Source: an uncultured Persicobacter sp.
GTDB taxonomy: Bacteria; Bacteroidota; Bacteroidia; Cytophagales; Cyclobacteriaceae
Direction of reading: 5' to 3'
Length of the DNA stretch: 64,000 nucleotides
NCBI GenBank assembly: GCA_947498325.1
Contig: CANMKE010000001.1
Span: forward strand, 575,432 to 639,431
The notes beneath the pieces were generated by a model, which was not told where the DNA came from, did no database searches, and saw only the letters and a list, made by a program, of their open reading frames with translations. Made by a program: the position numbers and the translations under genes. Positions 37,501 through 47,700 of this stretch are shown here, piece by piece. Each line of letters starts with the position of its first letter. The first letter of the stretch is position 1.

Positions 37501-38366
37501 CCGTAACGCTGACGGTAGTTGGTGGAACAGGAAGCGGTGATTATGAAGTGGGGGAAGCGGTAAGCATTACTGCTGATGCTGCCGACGAAGGGTTGATGTT
37601 TGACCGTTGGACGGGGGCAGTAGCGACCATTTCGGATGTCAATCAGGCCTCCACAACCATGATCGTGCCTTCAAAAGACGCGGTGGTACAAGCGACCTAC
37701 AAAACAGCCACTTACGCCCTGAATGTAGAAGGCGGAGAAGGCAGTGGGTTTTATCAGCTTGGCGATCGTATCAGTATCAAGGCCGATGATCCTGCTGAGG
37801 GTTTTCTGTTCGATCAGTGGACGGGTGATGTAGCAGCACTTGATGATGCTGGCGACCGTGAAACCACCATTACCATGCCTGCTGAAGAGGTAAATATCAA
37901 ATCCTCATATCGGGAAATTGTGTACCTGTTGAAAGTGATTAACGGGACCAATGAAGGCAGATACCCAAAGGGGGAAATCGTTACGATTGAAGCGGATGCA
38001 CCAGAAGAAGGCGCGCGCTTTGTGGCCTGGACAGGCGATACGGAATTTTTGGAAGATGCTACGGCACCCAAAACTGCCGTTACCATGCCTGCCCATGGCG
38101 TAAAGGTGGAGGCGACTTATGAAACACAGCCTCTAAATGCTTCCGATGAAACACAACTTGTCATTATGCCGAATCCTGCAAAAGGGCATTTCGTCATCCC
38201 TTCCTTAGATCAAAAAACGACCATCAATATTTTTAGTCCGCAGGGAGCCTTAATTCAGCAGTCCACTACCGATAATCAGGGGCGCGTAGATATTTCAGGC
38301 CTTCAGTCAGGAATTTATATTGTTCAGTTTGGAGTGAAAAGCACCAAGCTGATCGTTACTCATTAG
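34509..38366 (+). CDS. Secreted beta-propeller (BNR/sortilin-like) protein with BACON, InlB-type repeats and T9SS domain, paralogue 1
   Basis: A 1285-residue protein from the ATG at 34509 (signal ending SSFAQQ). Residues 26-840 contain repeated sialidase/BNR-type strands such as IYRSDDFGNSWQHVSRD, IYISRDAGSSWESVNYE and VYQSTNQGRSF, with Asp-box-like SxDxGxxW motifs that mark a multi-bladed propeller resembling GH74/VPS10 proteins. Residues 842-923 are a BACON domain (CDLSLPKSTLVFPAEGGSQS). Then come four InlB-type repeats (about 927-1205, each with GSGxYxxG and a FxxWTGD core) and a T9SS sorting domain. It could be a glycoside hydrolase or a carbohydrate-binding surface protein; no catalytic pair is certain. 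A close paralogue follows. Confidence 0.85.
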   Translation: MKLHYTYFFLLLFFGFYPAQSSFAQQFGDADQWESLNPGGGGQIQDLYFDQLKEGRMWFSSDMEGIYRSDDFGNSWQHVSRDLIHSMSFTMKQSHNGSRMYQGGLFNANISDNADADDPKNITWTPIPITEGDAIAAIAISSDDQTVVLAPGWQNKDPQKCQKALLEPVQDLTTDKFNGKRNIYISRDAGSSWESVNYEAEEGYRHVFGVAIHPQNDHIFIGSASGVYQSTNQGRSFTLIPEPADALRGAGYANSCNNRPDGGSRGLTIDPTGKHLYAVYQTQGGSNYLDKRWAVYHASIGEDGAVGDWEKIMTGLQDNCEWYNPKVDPRSTANSQKLMVGVVWGNNVNRVGLWENTLNFDEQDALVSDQWEWIIDKPSTANCFDFEIGWEDRGFIVRAFDYAPLSWSNPAILAMGGMNVFLGNPANEGFPCTPGSWKEVYGMVVPSEASTHTMSRTRGFASPYAYDMSAYKNYMVQGNADHGMLQSFDYGYSWSSEAGPSNVTNAMATLIIEGDNPLVLVDGRVGWGAPSPVSGGLYAHRLNLEKMGNASDWKLIGGSSSSSAATTNGLPSRNYRVITNDPSIPQRVYIGTRGASWTGTKGGIYLADDISAVYEGQENWRKITDSSFDNFDVRDVWVDPYDSDYIYCAGHHSGNSGRIFRGKRNADGSYTWTDLPSSFNKGTTDLYAWDRGNGSSWLVAATTINNVYGIYINKSPQAANFNTAAAWEYTGFDTEASLEIRPEKWQVRERTINIGGLAAYGDYIVACTMIGTHKKGLGVFLAKVTDDENLSWSDWTYSGKNQVSMPHPMTNQAKIFIENDTPYYYVATAGIGPWRRSLPVTDCDLSLPKSTLVFPAEGGSQSITVGGAADFELAVNHDFITVAKNGRTLTITVAPYGDVVDRQGVLAVMGCGSEHLSIIQEAAESKKYELILKNATGAGFYEAGQQVTVSANADEGAGVFLNWAGATFVLGQALEEREQTFVMPERNVNLWAEFVPTSVTLTVVGGTGSGDYEVGEAVSITADAADEGLMFDRWTGAVATISDVNQASTTMIVPSKDAVVQATYKTATYALNVEGGEGSGFYQLGDRISIKADDPAEGFLFDQWTGDVAALDDAGDRETTITMPAEEVNIKSSYREIVYLLKVINGTNEGRYPKGEIVTIEADAPEEGARFVAWTGDTEFLEDATAPKTAVTMPAHGVKVEATYETQPLNASDETQLVIMPNPAKGHFVIPSLDQKTTINIFSPQGALIQQSTTDNQGRVDISGLQSGIYIVQFGVKSTKLIVTH

Positions 38367-38396
38367 TGTTTAATTAAAGAGGGTATTCTTCCCTCA

Positions 38397-38431
38397 GCCC
38401 ACGATATTTTGGTAGATCGTGGGCTTTTTTT
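38397..38431 (+). terminator. Terminator of propeller gene 1
   Basis: GCCCACGAT and ATCGTGGGC form a 9-bp perfect stem with a 10-base loop, followed by seven Ts. Confidence 0.9.
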
Positions 38432-38538
38432 GTTTTTAAACTTTTTGTTTTCAATGCTCTTTATCCAGGAATTGCTTCTTCGCCGAATAAATCGGTTATC
38501 ATAAATATTAATCCCGAGCAGGACGACAATTAACCTGA

Positions 38539-38858
38539 TGATCTATCGCGCGACTCCGTCTCGTGAGAACCTCATCGAGGCTACGAATTAACCCATTGAC
38601 CTATCGCGCGACTCCGTCTCGTGAGCAGCTCATCAAGCCTACAAATAACCTCAATGATCTATCGCGAGACTCTGTCTCGTGACAAGCTTATCAAGGCTGC
38701 GAATTATTCCAATGACCTACCCGCGACTCCGTCTCGTGAGCAGCTCATCAAGGTTCCGAATTATTCCAATGATCTATCTCGCGACTCTGTCTCGTGAGAA
38801 GCTAATGGTAAGAAGAATATTGCTCCCGAGTGGGATGCTTACAATAAATTTTGACCAT
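38539..38858. repeat. Tandem array of five 58-bp hairpin units
   Basis: Units begin TGAYCTATCGCG at 38539, 38597, 38655, 38713 and 38770 (spacings 58, 58, 58, 57). Each contains the hairpin core (CGCGACTCCGTCTCGTGAG or CGCGAGACTCTGTCTCGTGA) followed by a CATCAAGGCTACGAATTA-like spacer. The last unit runs into GGGATGCTTACAATAAATTT (38832 onward), which resembles the GGGACGCTCGCGACAGATTT segment of the 157-bp array at 63.3 kb. The array lies between the two paralogous propeller genes. No ORF here is credible. Confidence 0.8.
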
Positions 38859-39281
38859 GGACCCAACTTCCTGTTTTGATCGACGGCAGCCTTGAAAAAT
38901 ATTTTTTGGCCTTCAGTTCAAGATACTTTAGTGTTTTTTCGACTATAAAAAGGTCTTATTTCGGCAAGTGATAGAAAATATCACGGTAATTTCAGGCATT
39001 TTTCCTTGCAATATATTGGTGATGAAGATCCACCGTTCATAGAAGAGTATTCCTGATTTGGTAAGTAATAGCCTGTTTTATAAGGGCTTGAGTTTTATTT
39101 CCGAGGAATTGAGGACATCTTGATCAGAGGGGAGATCAATAAAATTATATCAAATGGATAATTAAAAGAGTTCGGCGGTCATCTATAAGTGATTTGTAGC
39201 GCATTTGTATTAAAATAGTATGAAGAGAAAACCGGTCGGTATATGGCGGATCGTTTTCTGTCAACCTATAAATGATACACA
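38859..39281. other. Intergenic region upstream of propeller gene 2
   Basis: About 420 bases, AT-rich, with no recognisable gene. It should hold the promoter of propeller gene 2, since a terminator and repeat array separate that gene from paralogue 1. Confidence 0.4.
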
Positions 39282-42200
39282 ATGATATTAAGACTACATT
39301 TTTTAAGCCTGTTTATTTTTTGTTGCTCCTTCATGGTCAGCGGTCAAAATTTTGGCGATGCAGATCAGTGGGAAAGTCTCAACCCTGGTGGGGGGGGGCA
39401 AATTCAGGACCTGTACTTTGATCGCCAAACGGAAGGGCGCATCTGGTTTTCTTCCGACATGGAAGGCATTTACCGTTCAGATGATTTTGGTCAGCATTGG
39501 ACCCATGTTAGCCGGGACCTTGTACATGGGATGTCTTTTACCCTGTTGCAGGAAAAGAATGGCAGCCGCATGTATCAGGGCGGACTTTATGGAGCCAATA
39601 TTTCTGACAACGCCTGGACGGACCATCCGCTTGAAGTTACCTGGGCAACGATTCCAATCACGGAAGGCGACGCTATTGCCTCGATCGGGATCAGTTCCGA
39701 CGACCAAATGGTTGTTTTGGCACCAGGCTGGCAAAATAAAGACCCTCAAAAATGTCAGAATGCCATTCTTGAACCTGTACAGGATTTAGCCTCAGGCAAG
39801 TTCAATGGTGTCCGAAATATTTACATCAGCCATGATGCAGGGATGAGTTGGGAAACTGCAGTTTATGAGCAGACTCCCGGCTATCGACATGTTTTCGGTG
39901 TGGCCGTTCACCCATTTTCAGATGATATTTATATAGGTGCCGCAAGTGGCGTTTACCGTTCGCAGGATCAGGGTGCTTCTTTTCAGCTTATAGATGCCCC
40001 CGAAAATGCTTTGAGAGGCGCTGGAGATGCCACCAATTGTAACAGTCGGCCTGACGGTGGATCTCGCGGGCTGACCATCGATGCCTCAGGGAAGCACCTG
40101 TATGCGGTTTATCAGACACAGGGCGGATCCAGTTACGAGGATAAAAGATGGGAAATATTTCATGCCAATATCCATGAGGATGGTACATTGGGCCAATGGA
40201 CAAAGGTGATGAACAACCTGACCAATACGGCGGAGTGGTATAACCCCAAGGTAGACCCACGTTCAACGGCTACGGAACAAAAATTACTGATAGGAACCGT
40301 CTGGAGTAACAATGCCAATCGGGTAGGGCTCTGGGAAGCGACAATCAATTTTGATCAGCAAGATGAACTTCAGCAACATTCCTGGGAGAAAATTATTGAA
40401 AAACCAACCAAAGGCGCCAATGGAAATTGTTTTGAGTTTGAGGTGGGCTGGGAAGAACGTGCTTTTATCGTTCGTGCCTATGATTACGCTCCGAAAAGCT
40501 GGAACGCCCCTGCTATTGTTGCCATGGGTGGGATGAATGTCTTTTTGGGCGACCCTTTGGCCGATGGTTTTCCTTGTAGTGCAGCAAGCTGGCATGAGAT
40601 TTACGGCGAAGTCATTCAAAGCTCAGCCACCAGCCATACCATGTCGCGAACAAGAGGATTCGCCTCGCCATATGCCTACGATATGGATGTTTATGAAAAT
40701 TACATGTTGCAGGGGAATGCCGATCATGGGCTTTTGCAGAGTTTTGATTATGGCTATTCATGGACTCCTGAAGAAGGACCACAGGGAGTAACCAATGTGA
40801 TGTCGGTGCTGACAGTACCCACAGAAAGCCCAATGGTACTCGTAGATGCCCGAAAAGGTTTTGGGGCACCAAGCCCTACCGCTGGAGCATTGTATGCTTT
40901 GAAATTGAACACGGAAATGCTGAATGATAAATCCGACTGGAAACTGATTGGTGGTGCCGTGCCTAATGGTGCCGGAGAAACTCAGGGGCTTCCTTCAAGA
41001 AATTTCAGGGTCATGACCCACGACAGTCATCAACTTGGAAGAGTATATGTGGGTACCCGTGGTATCGCTGGTACTGCCGACGGTGGAATATGGGTTGCTG
41101 AAGACATTGAGGCGGTGTATGATGGTACTCAGGACTGGCGAAAAATCACCCCTGAAGCCTTGGATGGTTTTGATATTCGTGATGTATGGGTGGACCCAAC
41201 GGATGCCAGTTACCTCTTTGCCGCAGGGCACAATACGGGGGCTAATGGCCGGATTTTCCGTGGGCACCGCAACGACGAAGGGGTGTTCAGCTGGACCATT
41301 CTTCCAGACAGTTTCAACCGCTCTACCAACGACCTTTATGTTTGGAACCGTGGTAACGGACAGGTTTGGATTGCCGCCATTACGTCCATCAATGGGCATT
41401 ACGGTTTGTATTTGAATAAAAATCCTTACGCGGATAATTTTGACACTGCCGAAGCCTGGGAGTTTACCGGTTTTGATGCTGCCAAGTCTTTAAGCATTCG
41501 TCCTGAAAAATGGGCCGCAAATAGCCGAACCATAAATATTGGGGGCCTGGCCGCCGATGGCGATCACCTCGTGGTTTGTACCATGGTGAACAGCCACAAA
41601 AAAGGGCTGGGTGTGTTTTTAGCAACCGTAGATCAGGATTCAGAATTACAATGGTCTGACTGGACTTTCTCCGGGAAAAATGCCACCGCTATGCCACATG
41701 CCATGACCACGCAGGCAAAAATTATTCAGGAAAATGATCGTGCAGTTTATTATGTCGCTACGGCAGGCGTTGGCCCTTGGCGCCGCTCGTTGCCGCAGCA
41801 AAATGATTGTGATATTTTACTGACTGAAGATCAATTGACTTTCGATGCACAAGGGGGAACCGCGACCATAGCCGTAACCAGTGATGAAGCATTTGATTTT
41901 GAGGTGGATCACGGTTTTGCCAAAGTGGAAAGGGAAGGAGATCAGCTGACCGTGGAGGTGGAACCTTACGGCGGGGCGATTACACGCCATGCAGTGATTT
42001 CAGTCTATGGTTGCCAGTCCAAAAATATCGCGATTATTCAGCATGGAACCGCATCGCAGGGCATCGAAACTTTTGGCCATTTGCCCGATTACGCGCCATG
42101 GCAACGTGGTGTTACTTTTGTAGGTAACCATGGGGTGAACTGGGCTTTGGAAGAAGTGTCGCGAACATCGGTTATTGACGGCAACACCCTGAGATTAAGA

Positions 42201-43820
42201 GGGCAAACCGGTAGCGGTGATAATTTGACCTCTGCAGAAATTAAAGGCATCATCCCGATCGGTTTTCATACCTTGAAATTTCAGGCACAGCAGAACCAAA
42301 TGGGCGATGGGCGAGAAAATGGAGCTTTGGAGGTTTATTTGAACGGAACGCTTCTTCAGACGGTGGAAGTACCGATAAATCAGTCGGCAGCGGAGGAATT
42401 CAGTTGGGAAAATCTTGACATGGCCGCGGGCACAGAACTGAAAATTGTTTGTGTTAGTAATTCAAAATCACCTGTCCATATCGATAATATCACCTGGATT
42501 GGCGAAGCGCCGAAGGTGGAGCTGACGATCGAAAACGGAAGTGGCTCCGGCTATTTTTCTGCTGGGGCATCGGTAACCGTTCAGGCTGATGTGGCGCCCG
42601 AAGGCTTAGAATTTGTCGGCTGGGAAGGGGCAACTTTTATTTTGGAAGATGACCCGATGAATACCACGCAAACATTCACGATGCCTAATCGAAATATTTA
42701 TCTACGTGCGCGTTTCGAACAACCACTCACGCTATTTAATTTGATGGTAAACCGCGGAGCAGGTAGCGGTCAGTATGAAGAAGGGGATGAGGTTGCAATT
42801 CGGGCGGAAACGCCGTTGGAAGGGGAGACATTTTTGGCCTGGTCAGGTGATACAGATTATGTTTCTGATGTGAACTCTGCGGCAACAACAATCGTGATGC
42901 CTGCGCAGGACATCAGTCTTACAGCCACTTACGAAACCCTTCAATTTGAATTATCAGTAACCGATGGCAGCGGAAGTGGCCGTTATGCTGTTGGTGCTGA
43001 AGTTGATATTGTAGCTGATGCAGCACCTGAAGGTGAGGAGTTTAGTCATTGGTCTGGGGATGTTGAATACTTGGAGAATTCGGAAGCGGCAAGCACAACA
43101 CTGACGATGCCAGCGCAAGCGGTTGCTGTTGAGGCGATTTTTGAGGAGATCGGACAGTCATATACTTTGACAGTAACCGATGGCAGCGGAAGTGGCCGTT
43201 ATGCTGTTGGTACTGAGGTTGCTATTGTAGCTGAAGCAGCGCCCGAGGGAACAACCTTTGCCCATTGGTCAGGTGATACAGATTATGTTTCTGATGTGAA
43301 TTCTGCGGCAACAACAGTAGTAATGCCGGGGCAGGACATCTATCTCACAGCCACTTACGAAATCCTTCAATTTGAATTATCAGTAACCGATGGCAGCGGA
43401 AGCGGCAATTATGCTGTTGGTACTGAGGTTGCTATTGTAGCCATTGAAGCACCCGAAGGTCAGGAGTTTAGTCATTGGTCTGGGGATGTTGAATACTTGG
43501 AGAATTCGGAAGCGGCAAGCACAACACTGACGATGCCAGCGCAAGCGGTTGCTGTTGAGGCAATTTTTGAGCAAATCCCTTTAGGAAGCCGCCAGGAATC
43601 GAGCAGTAAAATTTATCCTAACCCCGCTGCTGGTCAGTTTATGTTCAACGCCTCAGCCGCAGGAGGAATGTTGATCATTTACAATGCGCTGGGCAAAACA
43701 GTGGCATCGATTCAAATTCAGGCGGACAGAAAGCCCATTAATGTTAGTCACTTGCCAGAAGGCATGTATTTCGTGAGCTTCAATGGGCAGATCGAAAAGT
43801 TGCTGATCAAAAGAGATTAA
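39282..43820 (+). CDS. Secreted beta-propeller (BNR/sortilin-like) protein with BACON, jelly-roll, InlB-type repeats and T9SS domain, paralogue 2
   Basis: A 1512-residue paralogue of the gene at 34509, starting with signal MILRLHFLSLFIFCCSFMVSGQ. The mature N-terminus FGDADQWESLNPGGGGQIQD is the same in both, and the propeller (21-842) is collinear. A BACON domain covers about 845-925. Unlike paralogue 1 it has an additional jelly-roll-like domain at about 926-1075 (LEVYLNGTLLQTVEVPI, VHIDNITWIG), probably carbohydrate-binding. Five InlB-type repeats (about 1078-1432) follow, of which repeats 2-3 and 4-5 are near-identical pairs. A T9SS sorting domain (from about 1436, KIYPNPAAGQFMF) ends it. 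Inferred surface or secreted glycan-active or glycan-binding protein. Confidence 0.85.
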   Translation: MILRLHFLSLFIFCCSFMVSGQNFGDADQWESLNPGGGGQIQDLYFDRQTEGRIWFSSDMEGIYRSDDFGQHWTHVSRDLVHGMSFTLLQEKNGSRMYQGGLYGANISDNAWTDHPLEVTWATIPITEGDAIASIGISSDDQMVVLAPGWQNKDPQKCQNAILEPVQDLASGKFNGVRNIYISHDAGMSWETAVYEQTPGYRHVFGVAVHPFSDDIYIGAASGVYRSQDQGASFQLIDAPENALRGAGDATNCNSRPDGGSRGLTIDASGKHLYAVYQTQGGSSYEDKRWEIFHANIHEDGTLGQWTKVMNNLTNTAEWYNPKVDPRSTATEQKLLIGTVWSNNANRVGLWEATINFDQQDELQQHSWEKIIEKPTKGANGNCFEFEVGWEERAFIVRAYDYAPKSWNAPAIVAMGGMNVFLGDPLADGFPCSAASWHEIYGEVIQSSATSHTMSRTRGFASPYAYDMDVYENYMLQGNADHGLLQSFDYGYSWTPEEGPQGVTNVMSVLTVPTESPMVLVDARKGFGAPSPTAGALYALKLNTEMLNDKSDWKLIGGAVPNGAGETQGLPSRNFRVMTHDSHQLGRVYVGTRGIAGTADGGIWVAEDIEAVYDGTQDWRKITPEALDGFDIRDVWVDPTDASYLFAAGHNTGANGRIFRGHRNDEGVFSWTILPDSFNRSTNDLYVWNRGNGQVWIAAITSINGHYGLYLNKNPYADNFDTAEAWEFTGFDAAKSLSIRPEKWAANSRTINIGGLAADGDHLVVCTMVNSHKKGLGVFLATVDQDSELQWSDWTFSGKNATAMPHAMTTQAKIIQENDRAVYYVATAGVGPWRRSLPQQNDCDILLTEDQLTFDAQGGTATIAVTSDEAFDFEVDHGFAKVEREGDQLTVEVEPYGGAITRHAVISVYGCQSKNIAIIQHGTASQGIETFGHLPDYAPWQRGVTFVGNHGVNWALEEVSRTSVIDGNTLRLRGQTGSGDNLTSAEIKGIIPIGFHTLKFQAQQNQMGDGRENGALEVYLNGTLLQTVEVPINQSAAEEFSWENLDMAAGTELKIVCVSNSKSPVHIDNITWIGEAPKVELTIENGSGSGYFSAGASVTVQADVAPEGLEFVGWEGATFILEDDPMNTTQTFTMPNRNIYLRARFEQPLTLFNLMVNRGAGSGQYEEGDEVAIRAETPLEGETFLAWSGDTDYVSDVNSAATTIVMPAQDISLTATYETLQFELSVTDGSGSGRYAVGAEVDIVADAAPEGEEFSHWSGDVEYLENSEAASTTLTMPAQAVAVEAIFEEIGQSYTLTVTDGSGSGRYAVGTEVAIVAEAAPEGTTFAHWSGDTDYVSDVNSAATTVVMPGQDIYLTATYEILQFELSVTDGSGSGNYAVGTEVAIVAIEAPEGQEFSHWSGDVEYLENSEAASTTLTMPAQAVAVEAIFEQIPLGSRQESSSKIYPNPAAGQFMFNASAAGGMLIIYNALGKTVASIQIQADRKPINVSHLPEGMYFVSFNGQIEKLLIKRD
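42735..43583 (+). repeat. Intragenic tandem duplication, 426-bp period
   Basis: CAATTTGAATTATCAGTAAC followed by CGATGGCAGCGGAAG occurs at 42942 and again at 43368, exactly 426 bases (142 codons, two InlB repeats) apart. The flanking repeat pairs GDTDYVSDVNSAATT and GDVEYLENSEAASTT alternate in the same order. The high DNA identity, including silent positions, suggests recent duplication or ongoing conversion. Confidence 0.85.
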
Positions 43821-43924
43821 GCCTATTGGTTTGGAATTAGGACTGAAAATGGCAGGAGCATTTCAAAATCAATAACGCACTTACATTGAGGTTATTGATT
43901 GACGAATGACCACTAATATTAAAG

Positions 43925-43957
43925 CACACTACTTTATGGAGTAGTGTGTTTTTTTTG
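43925..43957 (+). terminator. Terminator of propeller gene 2
   Basis: CACACTACT and AGTAGTGTG form a perfect 9-bp stem with a TTATGG loop, followed by nine Ts. Confidence 0.9.
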
Positions 43958-44721
43958 CTCGGTATGTAAATAATGCAATTTCGATGGGTGATATTTTTGG
44001 TGGTCAAAATCATTCACTCAATTAAAAAAATGATTTTTTAATCAAAATTTTATGATTTAATTCAGTTTTTAACTTTATTCATGATAACGGTTGCTTTAGT
44101 TGATCTTTGATTAATTATATTTTACTTCTCATGGAAGGAGATCGTACCGGATTTATTATATTTTTTAATGAAATAAACTTGATTTTGATATAGGGCAAAA
44201 GACAGCTTTCAGCCTTATAAGATTAGCAATCAAATTAAGGCTAATTAATACTTAGATTAAAAGTAGCACAAGTAGCTGTGCTGTTTTGGGTGTTGCTTAT
44301 TTTTTCACCCATTTTTATTTTTAAACATTTATTCATCAACCATCCCCCAGACTATGAATTCAACTTTACAATTATCTTACCTATTTAAATTGTCCACACA
44401 CCATGGTCGATACTCGGCCTTCAAAGGGTATTTTCAGATATTTTCAGCCACTTCTAATCTTTTATTTGGGTAAATAGGAGAGAAACAGCAGTAAATCTCA
44501 GCGGTTTTTGTAAGGTCGGGTATTTGTTGGTAATTCATTGTCAGTAAGTGTTTTATCCTGTCTTTTTAGCCTCTTAAAAACCTTTTGAAAAATAAAATGA
44601 GGTCTTCTGCTGTCATTTGGCTAAAAAAAAGTATACGGAAAAAATTTTTTATCATTATCGCATATGATTTTTTGAAAATGACAGCACATCGCAAGGTGTG
44701 TACCCAAACTATTTATACTAT
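43958..44721. other. 760-base intergenic region upstream of the SusCD operon
   Basis: AT-rich leader region. No gene, regulator or exact promoter box was identified by eye. The SusC frame is open back to a GTG at 44698 without added signal-peptide character. It probably contains the operon promoter and a long leader, as is common for SusC genes. Confidence 0.4.
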
Positions 44722-47700
44722 ATGGACACATTTTTTTACAAGCTCGGAGGTCGATTACTGATCCTATTTATGCTCTTGCATTTAGGAGTAGAAGTAATGG
44801 CGCAATCCCAAATTAAGGGAACAGTGACCTCCAAATCAGATGGAGAGCCTTTGCCTGGTGCATTGGTGAAAGTGAAGGGAACGACTAACGGAGTAGTGAC
44901 GAGTTTCGATGGCTCCTTTTCTTTAAGTATTAATGACCCGCGATCAACAGTATTGACAGTTTCTTTTATGGGCTTTTTGCCTCAAGAAATTAAGGTGGGT
45001 AATCAGTCCGTAATTAATGTGAATCTTGCCGAAGACGTGCAGGCGTTGGAGGAGGTGATCGTTATTGGTTACGGTACAACTTCAAAAAAATTGGCGACAG
45101 GTAATTACAACACCATTGAGGCCAAAGATCTTGGAAACAAAATCAATTCAAGTTTTCAGGAAGGATTGCAGGGAATGGCTGCCGGGGTGAATGTTACCGG
45201 TTCGAGTGGTGCTGTTGGTGGTGCGGTGAACATCCGTGTACGTGGTACCGGTTCCTTGAGTAGTAACTCCAATCCGTTATATGTAATTGATGGTTTGCCA
45301 TTTAGCTCCTATCCAACAGATGGGACAGGTAACTTCGGAACCTCTTATAACCCGATGACCAACATCAACCCAGATGATATCGAGTCGATGACGGTTCTGA
45401 AAGATGCAGAGGCAACCGCCATCTACGGTTCGCGTGGTGCGAATGGGGTGATCCTGATTACCACTAAATCCGGTAAAAAAGGAAAAGCAAAATGGACGGT
45501 GAATTATTCAGAGGGAATTACGCGCCCAACAAACAAGCTGGCGCACCTGAGAACAAATAACTGGCTGAATAACCTTGAAGAAGGCTGGAACAATGCTGAA
45601 ACGCCTATGGACAAGCGTGTTTTGCCTTATACCGACGAAAAAACATGGTACACCCAAGATACGGCTCGTTATTTCGATATAGACAAATACGATATGATTT
45701 ACCGTCAGGGTAGTACAAGAAATGCTTCTATGAGTGTGAGTGGTGGTAATGATGGTTTCGTTTACCGTTTGAATGGTTCTTATGATCAGCACGAGGGTAT
45801 TTTGAATCAGAATGACAATGACCGCCTTTCTTTCTCGGTAAATACGGGTATCAAATTGACCGACCGGATGAAGGTGAATATTAATACCAAAATTTCGAAC
45901 GTTAAGAACTCTCAGTATCCAACAAACATTTACTTCTTGAATGTTTCCGGAAGTTCAGGAGCTTTGTTCCAAAACTGGACGCAGCCTACGGGTTTGAATA
46001 TGGTCAGTAACGCACTACCGCAATTGCCAACACATAACCCTGATGGTACCTTCTACCGCCCAACAAGTTTGTTTAACGTGGCGACAACTTTGGATGATGA
46101 TTATTTCTACCATCGTTCCAACAGTTTTACCGCAATCAACTCTGGTCAGTTTATCTTCGATGTGAATGAGCACTGGAGAATTGAGAGTAATTTGAGTGTG
46201 AACTACACGGGTTATCAGCGTGAGGTTTGGTTCAGCCCACTGATTACCACCAAATCGTTGAAAAGCCGTGGTGAAGATGACCGCGGATATGCGGATTCAT
46301 GGAAGCAGGCACGTTTTAATACCAACGCCAACTTGTTTGCAGAATATAATAACGAGATTGGAAAACATGCTTTCTCTATTACTGGAGGTACTGAGACTTA
46401 TGTAGAGGATCAGCAATTCCTGAGTATTAAAGGGGTAGGTTTCCCGCGCACAAACTCTGTGAAAAATGTGGGTAGCGCTTCGGAAATCGTAGAATGGCGA
46501 TCTGGTGGTCAGGGCGCAGTATTCTATTCCGGTTTTGCACGTGCAAAATATGGTTTTGATTCTCGCTACCTGGTCGGGATGAGTGTGCGTGCCGATGGTT
46601 CTTCCCGCTTTGGGGTTAAAAACCGTTGGGGAGTGTTCCCTTCAGCATCTGCAGGTTGGAATATTTCTGAAGAAGCATTCCTGAAAAATAACACCACGCT
46701 GAATCACCTGAAAGTGAGATCGTCTTTTGGTATTTCCGGTAATGCGGAAATTGATCAGAATGCCTCTTTCTATAGCTGGACATTAGTGAACAACTCTTAC
46801 CTTGGAATGCCGGGCTTAAACCCGAACCGTTTGAAAGGCTCTACCGAGAGTATCGGGTGGGAGCGTGCTTACGCCCTTGATTTAGGAATTGACTTCGAGA
46901 TGTTTGAAGGACGATTGAAAGGGGATTTGGCTTATTATAATCGATTAAACACCGACCTTTTGGCGAGCTTAACCTTGCCAGGTACCGCTGGTGGCGGAAA
47001 ATATATTGCCAATAGTGGGGAGATCAGAAACTGGGGTTATGAATTCTCTTTCCAGTATGATGTGATTCAAAGTGGTGCAGTTCGTTGGAACACGGGTATC
47101 AATGGTGCTTTCCTTCGTAACCGTGTAGAGTCTCTGGCGGTAGATCCTCAGATTCTTGAGCAGGAAGGGCAGTTGGCTTTCCCAATGATCGGTGGAAGTG
47201 TGGCTTCTTATCAAATGGTAAAATGGTTGGGTGTTGATCCTCAGACAGGAAACGAAATGTTTGAAGATCCTGCGACAGGCCAGCCTTTTGAATTTGCTGA
47301 TCCTTCTCGTCCAACAAAGGCAGAAATGGAAGGGCTGATTCAGACCATCGATGGTAAATCTGGTTTGCCAACCTTCACAGGTTCATGGAATAACAATGTT
47401 TCCTACAAAGGTTTTAACCTTTCATTTAACTTTTACCTCAACTACGGCAACTGGCTGTATGATGACGAGCTAACCCGTACTTCTTATATGGCTGCGGGCA
47501 ACAGATTGACGAACGTGCCACAGTTTGTATATGATGAAAGATGGCAAAATCCTGGTGACGTTACTAATGTGCCAAAGCAGATGTACGACCATCCTTTAGC
47601 CTTAGGGCAGGTAGATCGATTGAACCGTTCTACGCGCTTCCTTTATGATGGATCTTTCATCCGTCTGCAAAACGTAACAATCAGTTACAATATTCCAAAA

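Noticed and set aside
38539..38858. CRISPR array
   Set aside because: Units are 58 bases with similar, not unique, spacers, and there are no cas genes in the window.
38679..38879. 66-residue frame in the 58-bp repeat array
   Set aside because: It translates the repeats (RLRIIPM recurring) and is a by-product of the array.
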